DNA of 49,878 nucleotides. Source: Neorhizobium sp. UBA7851 (GTDB lineage: Bacteria; Pseudomonadota; Alphaproteobacteria; Rhizobiales; Rhizobiaceae). The translations under genes were made by a program, and so were the position numbers. Shown here piece by piece: positions 8,237-17,028 of this stretch; the first letter of the stretch is position 1; every line of letters begins with the position of its first letter. Location of the stretch: positions 6,232 through 56,109 of the forward strand of contig DLSX01000258.1 in assembly GCA_002500765.1 (NCBI GenBank). The letters are read 5' to 3'. The notes under the pieces are model-generated. The model made no database searches, was not told where the DNA came from, and worked only from the letters and a program-made list of their open reading frames with translations.

Positions 8237-9532
8237 CTAGCCGGAGTTAGGTTTACCCTTGCGGCTGGCTTTCGGCTTGGGCGCAACAGTGTCCGGCCGT
8301 TGATCGCGGGCATTCGACCGGGTGAATTCGACGATCCGCGGGGCGATTTCCTGGCGGAAACGGGATCCGTTGAAAACGCCGTAGTGTCCGACATCCGGCT
8401 GCATATAGTGGAGGCGCATCGTGTCCGGGATATTCGGGCAGATCGTGTGTGCGGCATTGGTCTGTCCGACGCCCGAAATATCGTCGTTTTCACCCTCAAC
8501 CGTCATCAGCGCAACGTTACGGATAGCTGCGGTATCGACCTGCACATCACGATGCATCATCTCGCCCTTGGGCAGGGAATGGCGAATGAAGACATTATCC
8601 ACCGTCTGGAGATAAAACTCCTCCGTCAGGTCCATGACTGCGAGGTACTCGTCATAGAAATCGCGGTGCCTTTCGGCCGACTCGCCGTCATTCTTGACGA
8701 GATGATCGAAGAACTCCCGATGCGCCATGACGTGACGGTCGAGGTTCATCGACATGAAGCCCGAAAGCTGGAGGAAACCGGGATAGACCGGCCGCATGAA
8801 ACCCGGTTGCGGAAAGGGGACCGTCATGATGACGTTGTCCCTGAACCACTCGAGCGGGTGCTCGTTGGCAAGCTTGTTGACCGCTGTCGGATTTATCCGC
8901 GTATCGATCGGGCCGCCCATGAGGATCATCGAGGCTGGCAGCATCGGATCCTTCCTTGTCTCCATGATCGCGATGGCGGCGAGCACCGGGACGGAAGGCT
9001 GACAGACGCCCGCGACATGCGCGCCCGGACCTAGCTGGTGCAGCATTTCGATGACATAATCGATGTAGTCATCGAGATCGAAATTGCCATCGGTCACCGG
9101 CACGGTGCGGGCGTCGACCCAATCGGTGATATAGATATCCGCATGAGGCAAAAGGGCTTCCACCGTTCCACGCAGCAATGTTGCGTAATGCCCGGACATG
9201 GGGGCGACCAGCAGGATCTTCTGATCAGGGCCATGCGCGGAGGGAAGATTTCGCCTGAAATGGAGAAGATTGCAGAAGGGTCTCGACCAGACGATCTCTT
9301 CCGTCACCGCGACCGTTTCGCCATTCACGACGGTCTCGTCGAGACCGAAAGCGGGCTTGGCGTAACGCCGGGTCGCGCGTTCGAAAACTTCGAGACTGGC
9401 TGTCAGGGTTCTGCCGAGCACCGTCTGGGAAAGCGGGTTGAGCGGGTTGCTAGACACGTAGCGAAGCGCTTCGGCACCGGCACGGAAAGGCGCCAGGGCT
9501 GCGTGATTCAACTCATACAGCTGATAGAACAT
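8237..9532 (-). CDS. phaZ: Intracellular polyhydroxyalkanoate depolymerase
   Basis: It is predicted to break down stored polyhydroxybutyrate granules in the cytoplasm. The 431-residue alpha/beta-hydrolase starts MFYQLYELNHAAL, the usual beginning of the PhaZ/DepA family. An AAAGGCGG Shine-Dalgarno lies eight bases before the chosen ATG, so a longer frame to 9619 is rejected. The nucleophile elbow is GVCQPS (175-180) with Cys177, the cysteine-containing lipase-like box known from intracellular PHB depolymerases. No signal peptide is visible. The C-terminal tail is Lys/Ser-rich (KPKASRKGKPNSG). It is transcribed away from the nitroreductase gene. Confidence 0.9.
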   Translation of the reverse strand: MFYQLYELNHAALAPFRAGAEALRYVSSNPLNPLSQTVLGRTLTASLEVFERATRRYAKPAFGLDETVVNGETVAVTEEIVWSRPFCNLLHFRRNLPSAHGPDQKILLVAPMSGHYATLLRGTVEALLPHADIYITDWVDARTVPVTDGNFDLDDYIDYVIEMLHQLGPGAHVAGVCQPSVPVLAAIAIMETRKDPMLPASMILMGGPIDTRINPTAVNKLANEHPLEWFRDNVIMTVPFPQPGFMRPVYPGFLQLSGFMSMNLDRHVMAHREFFDHLVKNDGESAERHRDFYDEYLAVMDLTEEFYLQTVDNVFIRHSLPKGEMMHRDVQVDTAAIRNVALMTVEGENDDISGVGQTNAAHTICPNIPDTMRLHYMQPDVGHYGVFNGSRFRQEIAPRIVEFTRSNARDQRPDTVAPKPKASRKGKPNSG

Positions 9533-9722
9533 GATCGCGCCGCCTTTCATGGCCGTGCACTCCTCCCCGCTATAGCTCCTCAAGCACCTCTCAAGGGCGC
9601 CTCCCTCCCCTTTTTCCATCTATGACCGATGCGCACCGGCTTGTCACCTCTGTGCAGGCCTCCTTGCGATTGCCAATGGTTCAGCAAGGCTTATGTTCCG
9701 GGTAGAAGACAAAGGAGCCCCC

Positions 9723-10322
9723 ATGACCAGCAGCAATTCCCGCACTTCTGAATTCCCGATCGACGCCTATTTCCTCGACCGCTGGTCGCCGCGCGCCTTT
9801 ACCGACGAGACGATGGATCGCGACACGATGCTGACCATTCTCGATGCCGCACATTGGGCTCCATCATCCGGCAACAACCAGCCCTGGCGTTTCATCTATG
9901 GCCTGCGCGGTACGCCCGCTTTCGAGACGATCCTTGAACTTCTCGTTCCCGGCAACCAGCGCTGGGCCAAAAATGCGGCGGCTCTGATCATCGTCGTTTC
10001 GAAAAGCTATCGGATTTCTTCCGACGGCGAACGGAGACCGGCCTATACCCATTCCTACGATACAGGCGCCGCGTGGTTCTCGATAATCTGCCAGGCGATG
10101 AAGCTCGGTTACCATGCACATGGGATGGAAGGGTTCGACAAGGAAAAGGCGTTCGAAGTGCTTCAACTTCCTGAAGGTTTCCGAGTCGAAGCTGCTGCCG
10201 CGATCGGTCGGATGGCGGCGAAGAGCACGCTACCGGAAGATCTGCAGGAGCGGGAGGTTCCAAGCGGCCGCAAGCCGGTTTCGGAGATTGCTTTCGAAGG
10301 GAAATTCAGCGGCGATCCCTGA
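9723..10322 (+). CDS. Nitroreductase family flavoprotein
   Basis: This 199-residue FMN-dependent NAD(P)H oxidoreductase family member has the N-terminal FMN-phosphate motif RWSPRAF, the helix AAHWAPSSGNNQPWRF and the C-terminal region with GFDKEKAFEVLQLPEGFRVEAAAAIG. The substrate cannot be deduced. The start at 9723 is fixed by a strong AAAGGAG ribosome binding site about six bases upstream; the open frame extends ten codons further but without one. It stands alone between phaZ (divergent) and gyrB (convergent). Confidence 0.9.
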   Translation: MTSSNSRTSEFPIDAYFLDRWSPRAFTDETMDRDTMLTILDAAHWAPSSGNNQPWRFIYGLRGTPAFETILELLVPGNQRWAKNAAALIIVVSKSYRISSDGERRPAYTHSYDTGAAWFSIICQAMKLGYHAHGMEGFDKEKAFEVLQLPEGFRVEAAAAIGRMAAKSTLPEDLQEREVPSGRKPVSEIAFEGKFSGDP

Positions 10323-10362
10323 TCGTTACCACCGGGAAATGGTCAATCCGTAGCCGGATGTG

Positions 10363-10387
10363 AAAACGGGGCCGAAAAGGCCCCGTT
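10363..10387 (-). terminator. Terminator of gyrB
   Basis: A perfect nine-pair stem (AACGGGGCC / GGCCCCGTT) with a five-base loop lies between the convergent nitroreductase and gyrB genes. The T-run follows on the minus strand, so it mainly serves gyrB. Confidence 0.8.
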
Positions 10388-10412
10388 CCAAATTCAAGAT
10401 GACAACCAGACC

Positions 10413-12848
10413 TCAGATGTCGAGGTTGGCAACGCTCAGAGCATTGTCCTGAATGAACTCGCGGCGCGGCTCGACTTCGTCTCCCATCAGGCGAGAAAAG
10501 AGGCCATCGGCATCCGTCGCGTCGTTTACCTTGACCTGCAGCAGCGAACGCACATTCGGATCGAGCGTGGTTTCCCAGAGCTGCTCGGCGTTCATTTCGC
10601 CAAGGCCCTTATAACGCTGCATCGACAGACCCTTGCGTCCGGCGGCGAAGATCGCATCCAGAAGCGCGCGTGGGCCGGAGATTTCCAGCTGGCCATCCTT
10701 GCGGGCAAGGACCGGGGGCGTCTGGTAGATATCGTGCAACCGGCTCGACAACTGGTCGATATAACGGGCATCGGCAGAACCGATCAGTGCATTGTCGATG
10801 GAAGCCACTTCACGAACGCCGCGCACCATTCGCTCGAAACGAAGACCACCCTCGTTCGTCACGTGTCCGCTCCACCCGCGCTCGGTTTCCTCGGCGATCA
10901 GATCGAGACGCTTGGCGACCTCGTCGGCAGTCTGCTGGGCGCGTTCGCGGTTATCCGTCAGTTCCGGATTGAGAGCACCGGCGATGGCGGCCTGTTCGAT
11001 GATCGCACGATTATAGCGCGAATGAAGTCCATCGATCAGCGAACGGACACGCTGTGCGTCATGGATGACTTCGCGCATGTCCTGTCCGGCACGCACTTCA
11101 CCCGAGCCGAGGGTCAGCGTCGCGTCCTCAAGACCCATGGTGATCAGATATTCTTCCAGAGCGGCTTCATTCTTCAGGTACTGAACCGACTTGCCACGAG
11201 CAACCTTATAGAGCGGCGGCTGGGCGATGTAGATATGGCCGCGCTCGATCAGTTCCGGCATCTGGCGGAAGAAGAAGGTCAGAAGCAGCGTGCGAATATG
11301 CGCGCCGTCGACGTCAGCGTCCGTCATGATGATGATCTTGTGGTAACGCAGCTTGTCGGCGTTGAACTCATCCTTGCCGATCGAAGTGCCGAGCGCGGTA
11401 ATCAGCGTGCCGATTTCCTGGCTGGAGAGCATCTTGTCGAAGCGGGCGCGCTCGACGTTCAAGATCTTGCCGCGCAGGGGAAGGATCGCCTGGTTTTCAC
11501 GCGAACGGCCCTGCTTGGCGGAACCACCTGCACTATCACCCTCGACGAGGAAAACTTCGGACTTGGACGGATCACGTTCGGAACAATCGGCCAGCTTGCC
11601 CGGCAGCGAGGCGATATCGAGCACGCCCTTGCGGCGGGTCAGTTCACGCGCCTTGCGGGCGGCTTCGCGGGCGATTGCCGCTTCGACAACCTTGCCGACC
11701 AGAACCTTGGCTTCAGCAGGATGTTCTTCCAGCCAGTTGCTGAGCGCCTCGTTGACGAGATTTTCGACAACCGGCCGAACTTCGGAGGAGACCAGCTTGT
11801 CCTTCGTCTGCGACGAGAATTTCGGATCCGGTACCTTGACCGAGAGAACCGCAGTCAGGCCTTCGCGGCAGTCATCGCCGGTAAGCGAGACCTTTTCCTT
11901 CTTCATGATGCCGGACGTATCGGCATAAGAGGTGATCTGACGGGTCAGCGCGCCACGGAAGCCGGCCATATGGGTGCCGCCATCGCGCTGGGGAATGTTG
12001 TTGGTGAAGCAGAGGACGTTCTCGTGGTAGCTGTCATTCCACCACATCGCCACTTCCACCGTCATGCCGTCCTTTTCACCCTTGATGGCGACGGGACGTT
12101 CAACCAGCGGCTTCTTGGAACGGTCGAGATAACCGACGAAGGCTTCGAGACCGCCGTCATAGACCATCTCCTCTTCCTTGACGTCCGGCTTGCGGCGGTC
12201 CGTTAGCCGGATTCTGACGCCGGAATTCAGGAAAGCCAGTTCGCGCAGACGGTGCTCGAGCGTGTTGTAGTCGAACTCGGTCATGGTGAAGGTTTCGGGG
12301 CTGGCGAGGAAGGTGACTTCCGTGCCCGAACGACCTTCATATTCTCCGATGACCTTCAGCGGGGCATCGGCGACGCCATGGGTGAAGGCGATTTCATGAA
12401 CCTTGCCGTTACGGCGGATCTTGAGCTTCAGCCAGACCGACAGCGCGTTGACGACGGAGACACCAACGCCATGCAGACCACCGGACACCTTGTAGGAATT
12501 CTGGTCGAACTTACCGCCGGCGTGGAGCTGGGTCATGATGACCTCGGCTGCAGACACGCCTTCTTCCTTATGGATATCCGTCGGAATGCCACGGCCGTTG
12601 TCGGTCACGGATACCGAACCATCCGCATTCAACGTGACGGTGACGATATCGGCGTGGCCGGCCAGTGCCTCATCGATCGCGTTGTCGACGACTTCGTAGA
12701 CCATGTGGTGAAGGCCGGAACCATCATCCGTATCACCGATATACATGCCGGGGCGCTTGCGAACGGCATCCAAGCCCTTCAGCACCTTGATCGAATCGGC
12801 ACCATATTCTGCACTCGCACCATTTTCGCTGGCGGGTAGATCGGTCAT
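10413..12848 (-). CDS. gyrB: DNA gyrase subunit B
   Basis: This is the ATPase subunit of the type II topoisomerase that introduces negative supercoils. The 811-residue protein has the GHKL ATPase domain (catalytic Glu52 and Asn56 in YEVVDNAIDE, lid GLHGVGVSVVNALS), the transducer, and the TOPRIM domain with FLVEGDSAGGSA near residue 430, PLRGKILNVERA and DADVDGAHIRTLL. It ends with the usual YKGLGEMNAEQLWETT tail. ATG at 12848 gives a standard N-terminus (IKVLKGLDAVRKRPGMYIGD). It has its own upstream gap of about 140 bases and a terminator. Confidence 0.99.
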   Translation of the reverse strand: MTDLPASENGASAEYGADSIKVLKGLDAVRKRPGMYIGDTDDGSGLHHMVYEVVDNAIDEALAGHADIVTVTLNADGSVSVTDNGRGIPTDIHKEEGVSAAEVIMTQLHAGGKFDQNSYKVSGGLHGVGVSVVNALSVWLKLKIRRNGKVHEIAFTHGVADAPLKVIGEYEGRSGTEVTFLASPETFTMTEFDYNTLEHRLRELAFLNSGVRIRLTDRRKPDVKEEEMVYDGGLEAFVGYLDRSKKPLVERPVAIKGEKDGMTVEVAMWWNDSYHENVLCFTNNIPQRDGGTHMAGFRGALTRQITSYADTSGIMKKEKVSLTGDDCREGLTAVLSVKVPDPKFSSQTKDKLVSSEVRPVVENLVNEALSNWLEEHPAEAKVLVGKVVEAAIAREAARKARELTRRKGVLDIASLPGKLADCSERDPSKSEVFLVEGDSAGGSAKQGRSRENQAILPLRGKILNVERARFDKMLSSQEIGTLITALGTSIGKDEFNADKLRYHKIIIMTDADVDGAHIRTLLLTFFFRQMPELIERGHIYIAQPPLYKVARGKSVQYLKNEAALEEYLITMGLEDATLTLGSGEVRAGQDMREVIHDAQRVRSLIDGLHSRYNRAIIEQAAIAGALNPELTDNRERAQQTADEVAKRLDLIAEETERGWSGHVTNEGGLRFERMVRGVREVASIDNALIGSADARYIDQLSSRLHDIYQTPPVLARKDGQLEISGPRALLDAIFAAGRKGLSMQRYKGLGEMNAEQLWETTLDPNVRSLLQVKVNDATDADGLFSRLMGDEVEPRREFIQDNALSVANLDI

Positions 12849-12990
12849 TCAGCTTCTTCCAGGTTGGTTCTTCTCGGTGACGCGCGAATCACCGCTTTTT
12901 CCGTTTTCAATATAGGAAATCGCGGGCGGCTTCTAAAGGTTGAGCACACCATTATGGCAGGAAAGCCGTGGTTCTTCCCGAGAAAAATGG

Positions 12991-13347
12991 CTATTGAGGG
13001 CTCTTCAAGAGCCTGTTGATCTCTTCTACCATCTCCGGCGTCAAAATCCTAATCCGTTTCGACAGCTGATTGGCAAGAAGGGTGTATTCGGGCGGCAGGC
13101 CCGATGTGTCGATCACGACCTTCGGATCGGAAGTATCCGCCAGACGAAACAAATCGTCCGCCTCATCCCAGATGATGTTGAAATAGCCGGCAATCCGTTG
13201 AAGCAGCTCGAAGGTCGGCCGGCCGCGATGGCCATGTTCCAAGGCGGAAAGATAGGCGGGTGTGACGCCGATCGCCTGTGCCAGGGCACGCTGGGTGACA
13301 CCCTTGCGCTGGCGCAGCTCGCGCATGGCCTCGCCAAACGGGGTCAC
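12991..13347 (-). CDS. XRE-family helix-turn-helix regulator
   Basis: The 118-residue protein carries an N-terminal Cro/C1-type HTH at about residues 5-60 (LRQRKGVTQRALAQAIGVTPAYLSALEHG, with RGRPTFELLQRIAGYFNI). The C-terminal half ends MVEEINRLLKSPQ and has no domain I recognise. The start is GTG at 13347, overlapping the Smr-gene stop codon as GTGA, so it is translationally coupled as the last gene of the Tim44-mltA-smr-xre chain. Target genes are unknown. Confidence 0.88.
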   Translation of the reverse strand: MTPFGEAMRELRQRKGVTQRALAQAIGVTPAYLSALEHGHRGRPTFELLQRIAGYFNIIWDEADDLFRLADTSDPKVVIDTSGLPPEYTLLANQLSKRIRILTPEMVEEINRLLKSPQ

Positions 13348-13907
13348 CGTTCCATCCCCTCAGCTCGCGCCAGCCGGACATAAAGCGCGCCTTCGCCACC
13401 ATGATGGCGGGCAGCCCATTCGTAAGAGGAGATCAGGAAACGAAACTCGGCCTTGGAGAACCAGAGCGGGACCGCACGCCGCAAGGCACCTTCACTGCCC
13501 ATGGAACTGCCCTTGCCGGTAATAACGAGCACGTGGCGCAGGCCGCGCTCGTGAGCCCGGTAAATGAAATCAAGCAGCAGATCATGGGCTTCCCCTTGGA
13601 ACATGCCGTGAAGATCGAGACGTGCCTCGATCGCCAGCCTGCCCTTGGCGAGCTTCTTTTTCGTCGGCTTTTCCAATGGGTAGTGGTAACCGGCCGGCTT
13701 CTTCGACGTTTTCATCGGCTCGGCCGGTTTTTCCGGAACCTCTCTCGGCAATGCCGGCGATGGCTTTTCGGCTTCTGTCGCGCGGGCGAGCTCTTCCGCT
13801 TCGAAGGCGAGAAGATCGCCTCGGCGTTCCGCAAAGGCGCGGGTAGACTTGGCTACCTTGCCCCAGAGAATCCGTTCCTCGGAATTGAGTTTGCGTCCGC
13901 CGCTCAT
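13344..13907 (-). CDS. Smr domain protein (MutS2 C-terminal-like nuclease family)
   Basis: The C-terminal 100 residues match the Smr domain: RLDLHGMFQGEAHDLL followed by HVLVITGKGSSMGSEGALRRAVP. The DLHG and TGKG motifs are the hallmarks of this family, several members of which are DNA or RNA endonucleases. The N-terminal 85 residues are charged, Pro/Lys-rich and probably disordered. It overlaps mltA by four bases at the start (ATGA) and the XRE gene by four at the stop. The biological role in rhizobia is not known. Confidence 0.9.
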   Translation of the reverse strand: MSGGRKLNSEERILWGKVAKSTRAFAERRGDLLAFEAEELARATEAEKPSPALPREVPEKPAEPMKTSKKPAGYHYPLEKPTKKKLAKGRLAIEARLDLHGMFQGEAHDLLLDFIYRAHERGLRHVLVITGKGSSMGSEGALRRAVPLWFSKAEFRFLISSYEWAARHHGGEGALYVRLARAEGMER

Positions 13908-15028
13908 GCTCCAAACCTGCTTGCCGCCGCCTTGGGGATCAGGATGTAGAAGTCGGCTTCGTTCCTGACAGTTCCGGCGTATTCGCCCGCTTCATATCCG
14001 GACCCGGTAAAGATATCGCCACGGCTTGGACCGACAATAGCCGATCCGGTGTCAAGCGCCAGCATAAGCCGGGCAAAGGGTTGGCCGTGATCGAGATGGA
14101 GCAAGCTGGGAGCGTGGATGAAGAACGGGTAACCGAATGTGTGGATCATTCGGTCGACGGCAAGCGATCTGCCGGCAACCAGAGGTACCTTGGCAGCGGC
14201 GATAGGGCCGAGCGAATCGTCGGAAACATCCGCATCACGGAAGAAAATGTAGGAGCGGTTATGCCAGAGGATCTCGTCAACCTTAGCCGGATTCTCAGTC
14301 AACCATTTTCTGATGCTCTGCATCGAGATCCGCTCGCGATCGATTTCGCCGAGATCGATCAGAAGCTTTCCAATGGGCGAAAAGGGATGGCCGGCCTTTG
14401 CGGCATAGGTGATTCTGCGGATGCCGCCATCGGGATAACGAAGCCGGGCCGCTCCCTGGATATGGGCGAAAAAGACGTCGACCTTGGAACGAGCCCAGGC
14501 AATTTCCAGATTGCGGCCTGCAAGAAACCCTTGGTCGATTGCCTTGCGATCCGGATATTCGGTCACACCTGACGGGGTTTTTCGACCGAACATGTAGCCG
14601 GAGTCCATATATGCGGGCCGGTTGTTCTCATCCAGATCCATCAGATCATCGGGCCGGAAATAAAAGGGGTGGGCGAAAGTCGCATCCGGCTGCGCGGAGA
14701 CTTCAACCTCCGGCTCGTAGAAAGCAGTCACCAGTCCCGGTTGCGTATCGTCGCGCACAATACGGAAAGGGACGCAATTGTCTTCGAAAAACACCCGCGC
14801 CTCGGCGGCGCCAATATCCGCCGATTTGTCGCCGGCTGCGGCCAGAAGAGGCAAGAGATCATCTGCCGTAAGGCCCGATGCGCCTGTTCGATAGGGCTTA
14901 GCATTACGGATATGAGACAAACACCGCGCCATTGCTTCAAACAAGGCGCGGGGATCGTCCTTTTCCCAACCCGGAAGGTCGCCGAAGGATACAAGGGAAA
15001 GGCGGTATCCTGGCGAAGTAAGGCTCAT
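13904..15028 (-). CDS. mltA: Membrane-bound lytic murein transglycosylase A family protein
   Basis: It belongs to the family that cleaves the glycan strands of peptidoglycan with formation of 1,6-anhydromuramic acid. The 374-residue protein shows the MltA barrel region (TAFYEPEVEVSAQ, YMDSGYMFGRKTPSG, IQGAARLRYPDGG, the SIRKWLTENP segment and NRSYIFF) and the C-terminal 3D domain (LMLALDTGSAIVGPSRGDIFTGSG). No signal peptide or lipobox is visible at the predicted N-terminus (MSLTSPGYRLSLVSFGD), although E. coli MltA is an outer-membrane lipoprotein. The start overlaps the upstream Tim44-like gene by four bases. Confidence 0.9.
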   Translation of the reverse strand: MSLTSPGYRLSLVSFGDLPGWEKDDPRALFEAMARCLSHIRNAKPYRTGASGLTADDLLPLLAAAGDKSADIGAAEARVFFEDNCVPFRIVRDDTQPGLVTAFYEPEVEVSAQPDATFAHPFYFRPDDLMDLDENNRPAYMDSGYMFGRKTPSGVTEYPDRKAIDQGFLAGRNLEIAWARSKVDVFFAHIQGAARLRYPDGGIRRITYAAKAGHPFSPIGKLLIDLGEIDRERISMQSIRKWLTENPAKVDEILWHNRSYIFFRDADVSDDSLGPIAAAKVPLVAGRSLAVDRMIHTFGYPFFIHAPSLLHLDHGQPFARLMLALDTGSAIVGPSRGDIFTGSGYEAGEYAGTVRNEADFYILIPKAAASRFGA

Positions 15029-15723
15029 TGTTCGGATTCGGTCGCGATCAGTTTCCAGTTCGGATCCTTCGAGCGGACATCACGCGCAAAGGTCCAGATA
15101 TCGGTTACCTCGGCGACATTCTCCAGATCACCGTCGATCAGCTTGCCATCCTTGTCGAGGGTAGCGGAAATCAGCTGGCTGACGATACGAACGGTGACCT
15201 GGGCCTCCGACTGCTTAAGAGCAGCTTGGGTGAAGGCGGCCTTGTCAATGCCGACGAAGGTGGATTTCACGACTTCGCCGCGCGCTTCGCGCTCGCGGAT
15301 GGCAGCATCGAAACCATCGAAGACTTCCTTGGAAAGGAGGCCCTTGAGGGTCTTTCTGTCGCCATCGGCAAATGCCATCACGATCATCTCATAGGCCATC
15401 TTGGCGCCGTTGAGGAATTCCTTTGGCTGGAACGACGAATCCGCCTTGATCAGAGACTTGAGGGATGTGTTCAGTTCGCTACCGGGCTGCGCGAGCGCAT
15501 CGACATCGGCAAAGCGCTGGTCTTCTTCGCCAGCTTCCCGACGCGGCAGAGTGACAACCTTGCCGTCATCCGCGGAACCGGGCGTTTTCAGCGCTTCCCG
15601 CGAGGCGTAAGTTTCCGGCGGTTTCTCATTTCCCGTCCGACGACCGAGTACGCTGCGCAGTTGCAGGAAAATCAGCACGGCCGCAACAAGGAAAAAGAGT
15701 GTAATGAAGTCGTTGGAGCCCAT
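15025..15723 (-). CDS. Tim44/TimA family putative adaptor protein
   Basis: The 232-residue protein has an N-terminal membrane helix (about residues 6-23, FITLFFLVAAVLIFLQLRSVLG), a charged linker and a C-terminal Tim44-like domain (LKSLIKADSSFQPKEFLNGAKMAYEMIVMAFADGDRKTLKGLLS). Alphaproteobacterial homologues of mitochondrial Tim44, such as Caulobacter TimA, are inner-membrane proteins. It is the first gene of a chain with mltA, smr and the XRE gene, and is divergent from fxsA. Confidence 0.9.
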   Translation of the reverse strand: MGSNDFITLFFLVAAVLIFLQLRSVLGRRTGNEKPPETYASREALKTPGSADDGKVVTLPRREAGEEDQRFADVDALAQPGSELNTSLKSLIKADSSFQPKEFLNGAKMAYEMIVMAFADGDRKTLKGLLSKEVFDGFDAAIREREARGEVVKSTFVGIDKAAFTQAALKQSEAQVTVRIVSQLISATLDKDGKLIDGDLENVAEVTDIWTFARDVRSKDPNWKLIATESEQ

Positions 15724-15844
15724 ATTAACCCGCGATTACCGTTTAAAAGTTGAATTCACATCATCATATAGTCTGCATTAAGTCATCTTCAAATAGCGAA
15801 GGTGTGAGCCCTCGAAACGACCCTCTTACAACACTCATTGGATC

Positions 15845-16375
15845 ATGCGCCCATTTATTGCTCTTAGCGTGCTGCTTGCCTGGCCCTTGGCCGAAATCGC
15901 CGGATTTGTCGTGGTCGGGCGCGCGCTCGGCCTGTGGTGGACACTTGGCCTCGTCATCATCACCGGATTGCTCGGCGCCTTCCTGATGCGGCAGCAAGGC
16001 CTGCATCTTTTGAAAAAGCTTTCCGAACAGAGCCAACAGGGGCAGATTCCGGCAAGTTCCGTCATCGATGGAGCGATGATCGTCGTTGCAGGCATTCTTC
16101 TGCTTCTTCCAGGTTTCGTTACAGATATCGTCGGTATCGCTCTTTTCATTCCGTTTGTGAGGCGACTCTTATGGTCCGCGATCGGCAAACGTGTCGTCGT
16201 GGTCGGCCCTCGCGGCAGAGGTGGCTTCAGTCGCCCGAGCGAAGGCTCAAAGGAGAGTACCAACACGGCCAATACGACCGGCAAGGTCGTCGATCTCGAT
16301 GAAGAGGATTTTCACCGAAACTCGGATCCGAACCCCGCTTCGCCGTGGTCTAAAGGCATCGATCGCGATCCGTGA
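15845..16375 (+). CDS. fxsA: FxsA family membrane protein
   Basis: FxsA is a small inner-membrane protein whose E. coli homologue suppresses F-plasmid exclusion of phage T7; its normal cellular role is unclear. The 176-residue protein has the conserved WPLAEIAGFVVVG segment, membrane helices at roughly 3-22, 28-45 and 70-100, and the GLLLLLPGFVTDIVG-like stretch (here ILLLLPGFVTDIVGIAL). A polar, low-complexity tail follows from about residue 118. It is divergent from the Tim44-like gene and lies 82 bases before secB. Confidence 0.9.
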   Translation: MRPFIALSVLLAWPLAEIAGFVVVGRALGLWWTLGLVIITGLLGAFLMRQQGLHLLKKLSEQSQQGQIPASSVIDGAMIVVAGILLLLPGFVTDIVGIALFIPFVRRLLWSAIGKRVVVVGPRGRGGFSRPSEGSKESTNTANTTGKVVDLDEEDFHRNSDPNPASPWSKGIDRDP

Positions 16376-16457
16376 CCATAAGCCAGAGCCGCAACGGGTT
16401 GTAAGCGAAAAGCCTAGATGTTATGCGGCCTCAACACATCAGTCCTGAGGATATCCC

Positions 16458-16934
16458 ATGGCAGACGAAAACACGCAGTCGGCGAGCCCTTCGCTCAACA
16501 TTCTTGCCCAGTACACCAAGGATCTTTCCTTCGAAAATCCAGGTGCACCGCGGTCACTCCAGGCGCGCGACAACGCGCCGGCCATCAATATCGGCGTGAA
16601 CGTCAACGCCAATCCGCTGTCGGACACCGATTTCGATGTCGTTCTTTCGCTGAATGCCGAAGCCAAGGAAGGCGAAAAAGTCGTCTTCGCTGCCGAGCTG
16701 GTTTATGGCGGCGTTTTCCGCATCACCGGTTTCCCGCAGGAACATATGCTGCCGGTCCTGTTCATCGAATGCCCGCGCCTGCTTTTCCCATTCGCGCGTC
16801 AGATCATCGCAGATGTGACCCGCAATGGCGGCTTCCCGCCGCTGATGATCGATCCAATCGACTTTGCCCAGATGTTTACGCAGCGCATGGCCGAAGAACA
16901 GGCCCGCGCCAAGGTTCAGCCGCTCAACAGCTGA
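16458..16934 (+). CDS. secB: Protein-export chaperone SecB
   Basis: This homotetrameric cytoplasmic chaperone keeps preproteins unfolded and hands them to SecA. The 158-residue protein has the family pattern: LNILAQYTKDLSFENPGAP near residues 14-32, the VYGGVFRITGFP strand, LFIECPRLLFPFARQIIADVTRNGGFPPLMIDPIDF, and an acidic C-terminal helix. It is followed at once by a strong bidirectional terminator shared with dnaQ. Confidence 0.97.
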   Translation: MADENTQSASPSLNILAQYTKDLSFENPGAPRSLQARDNAPAINIGVNVNANPLSDTDFDVVLSLNAEAKEGEKVVFAAELVYGGVFRITGFPQEHMLPVLFIECPRLLFPFARQIIADVTRNGGFPPLMIDPIDFAQMFTQRMAEEQARAKVQPLNS

Positions 16935-16947
16935 TCAGCAGACAATC

Positions 16948-16977
16948 AAAAAAGCCCGGAGCGATCCGGGCTTTTTT
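16948..16977. terminator. Bidirectional terminator secB / dnaQ
   Basis: A seven-pair GC stem (GCCCGGA / TCCGGGC, loop GCGA) is flanked by six As before and six Ts after. It therefore reads as an intrinsic terminator on both strands, between the convergent secB and dnaQ genes. Confidence 0.93.
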
Positions 16978-17028
16978 ATTGTTCCAGCTTTTTCCTGTAT
17001 GCCGTTCCCAAGCTCTGCCGGAACAGCC

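Noticed and set aside
10860..10867. CACGTG hexamer in gyrB as a further parS candidate
   Set aside because: The flanks do not continue the GTTTCACGTGAAAC palindrome.
10734..12206. Long open frame opposite gyrB
   Set aside because: It is a shadow of the gyrB reading frame; codon-position bias belongs to gyrB.
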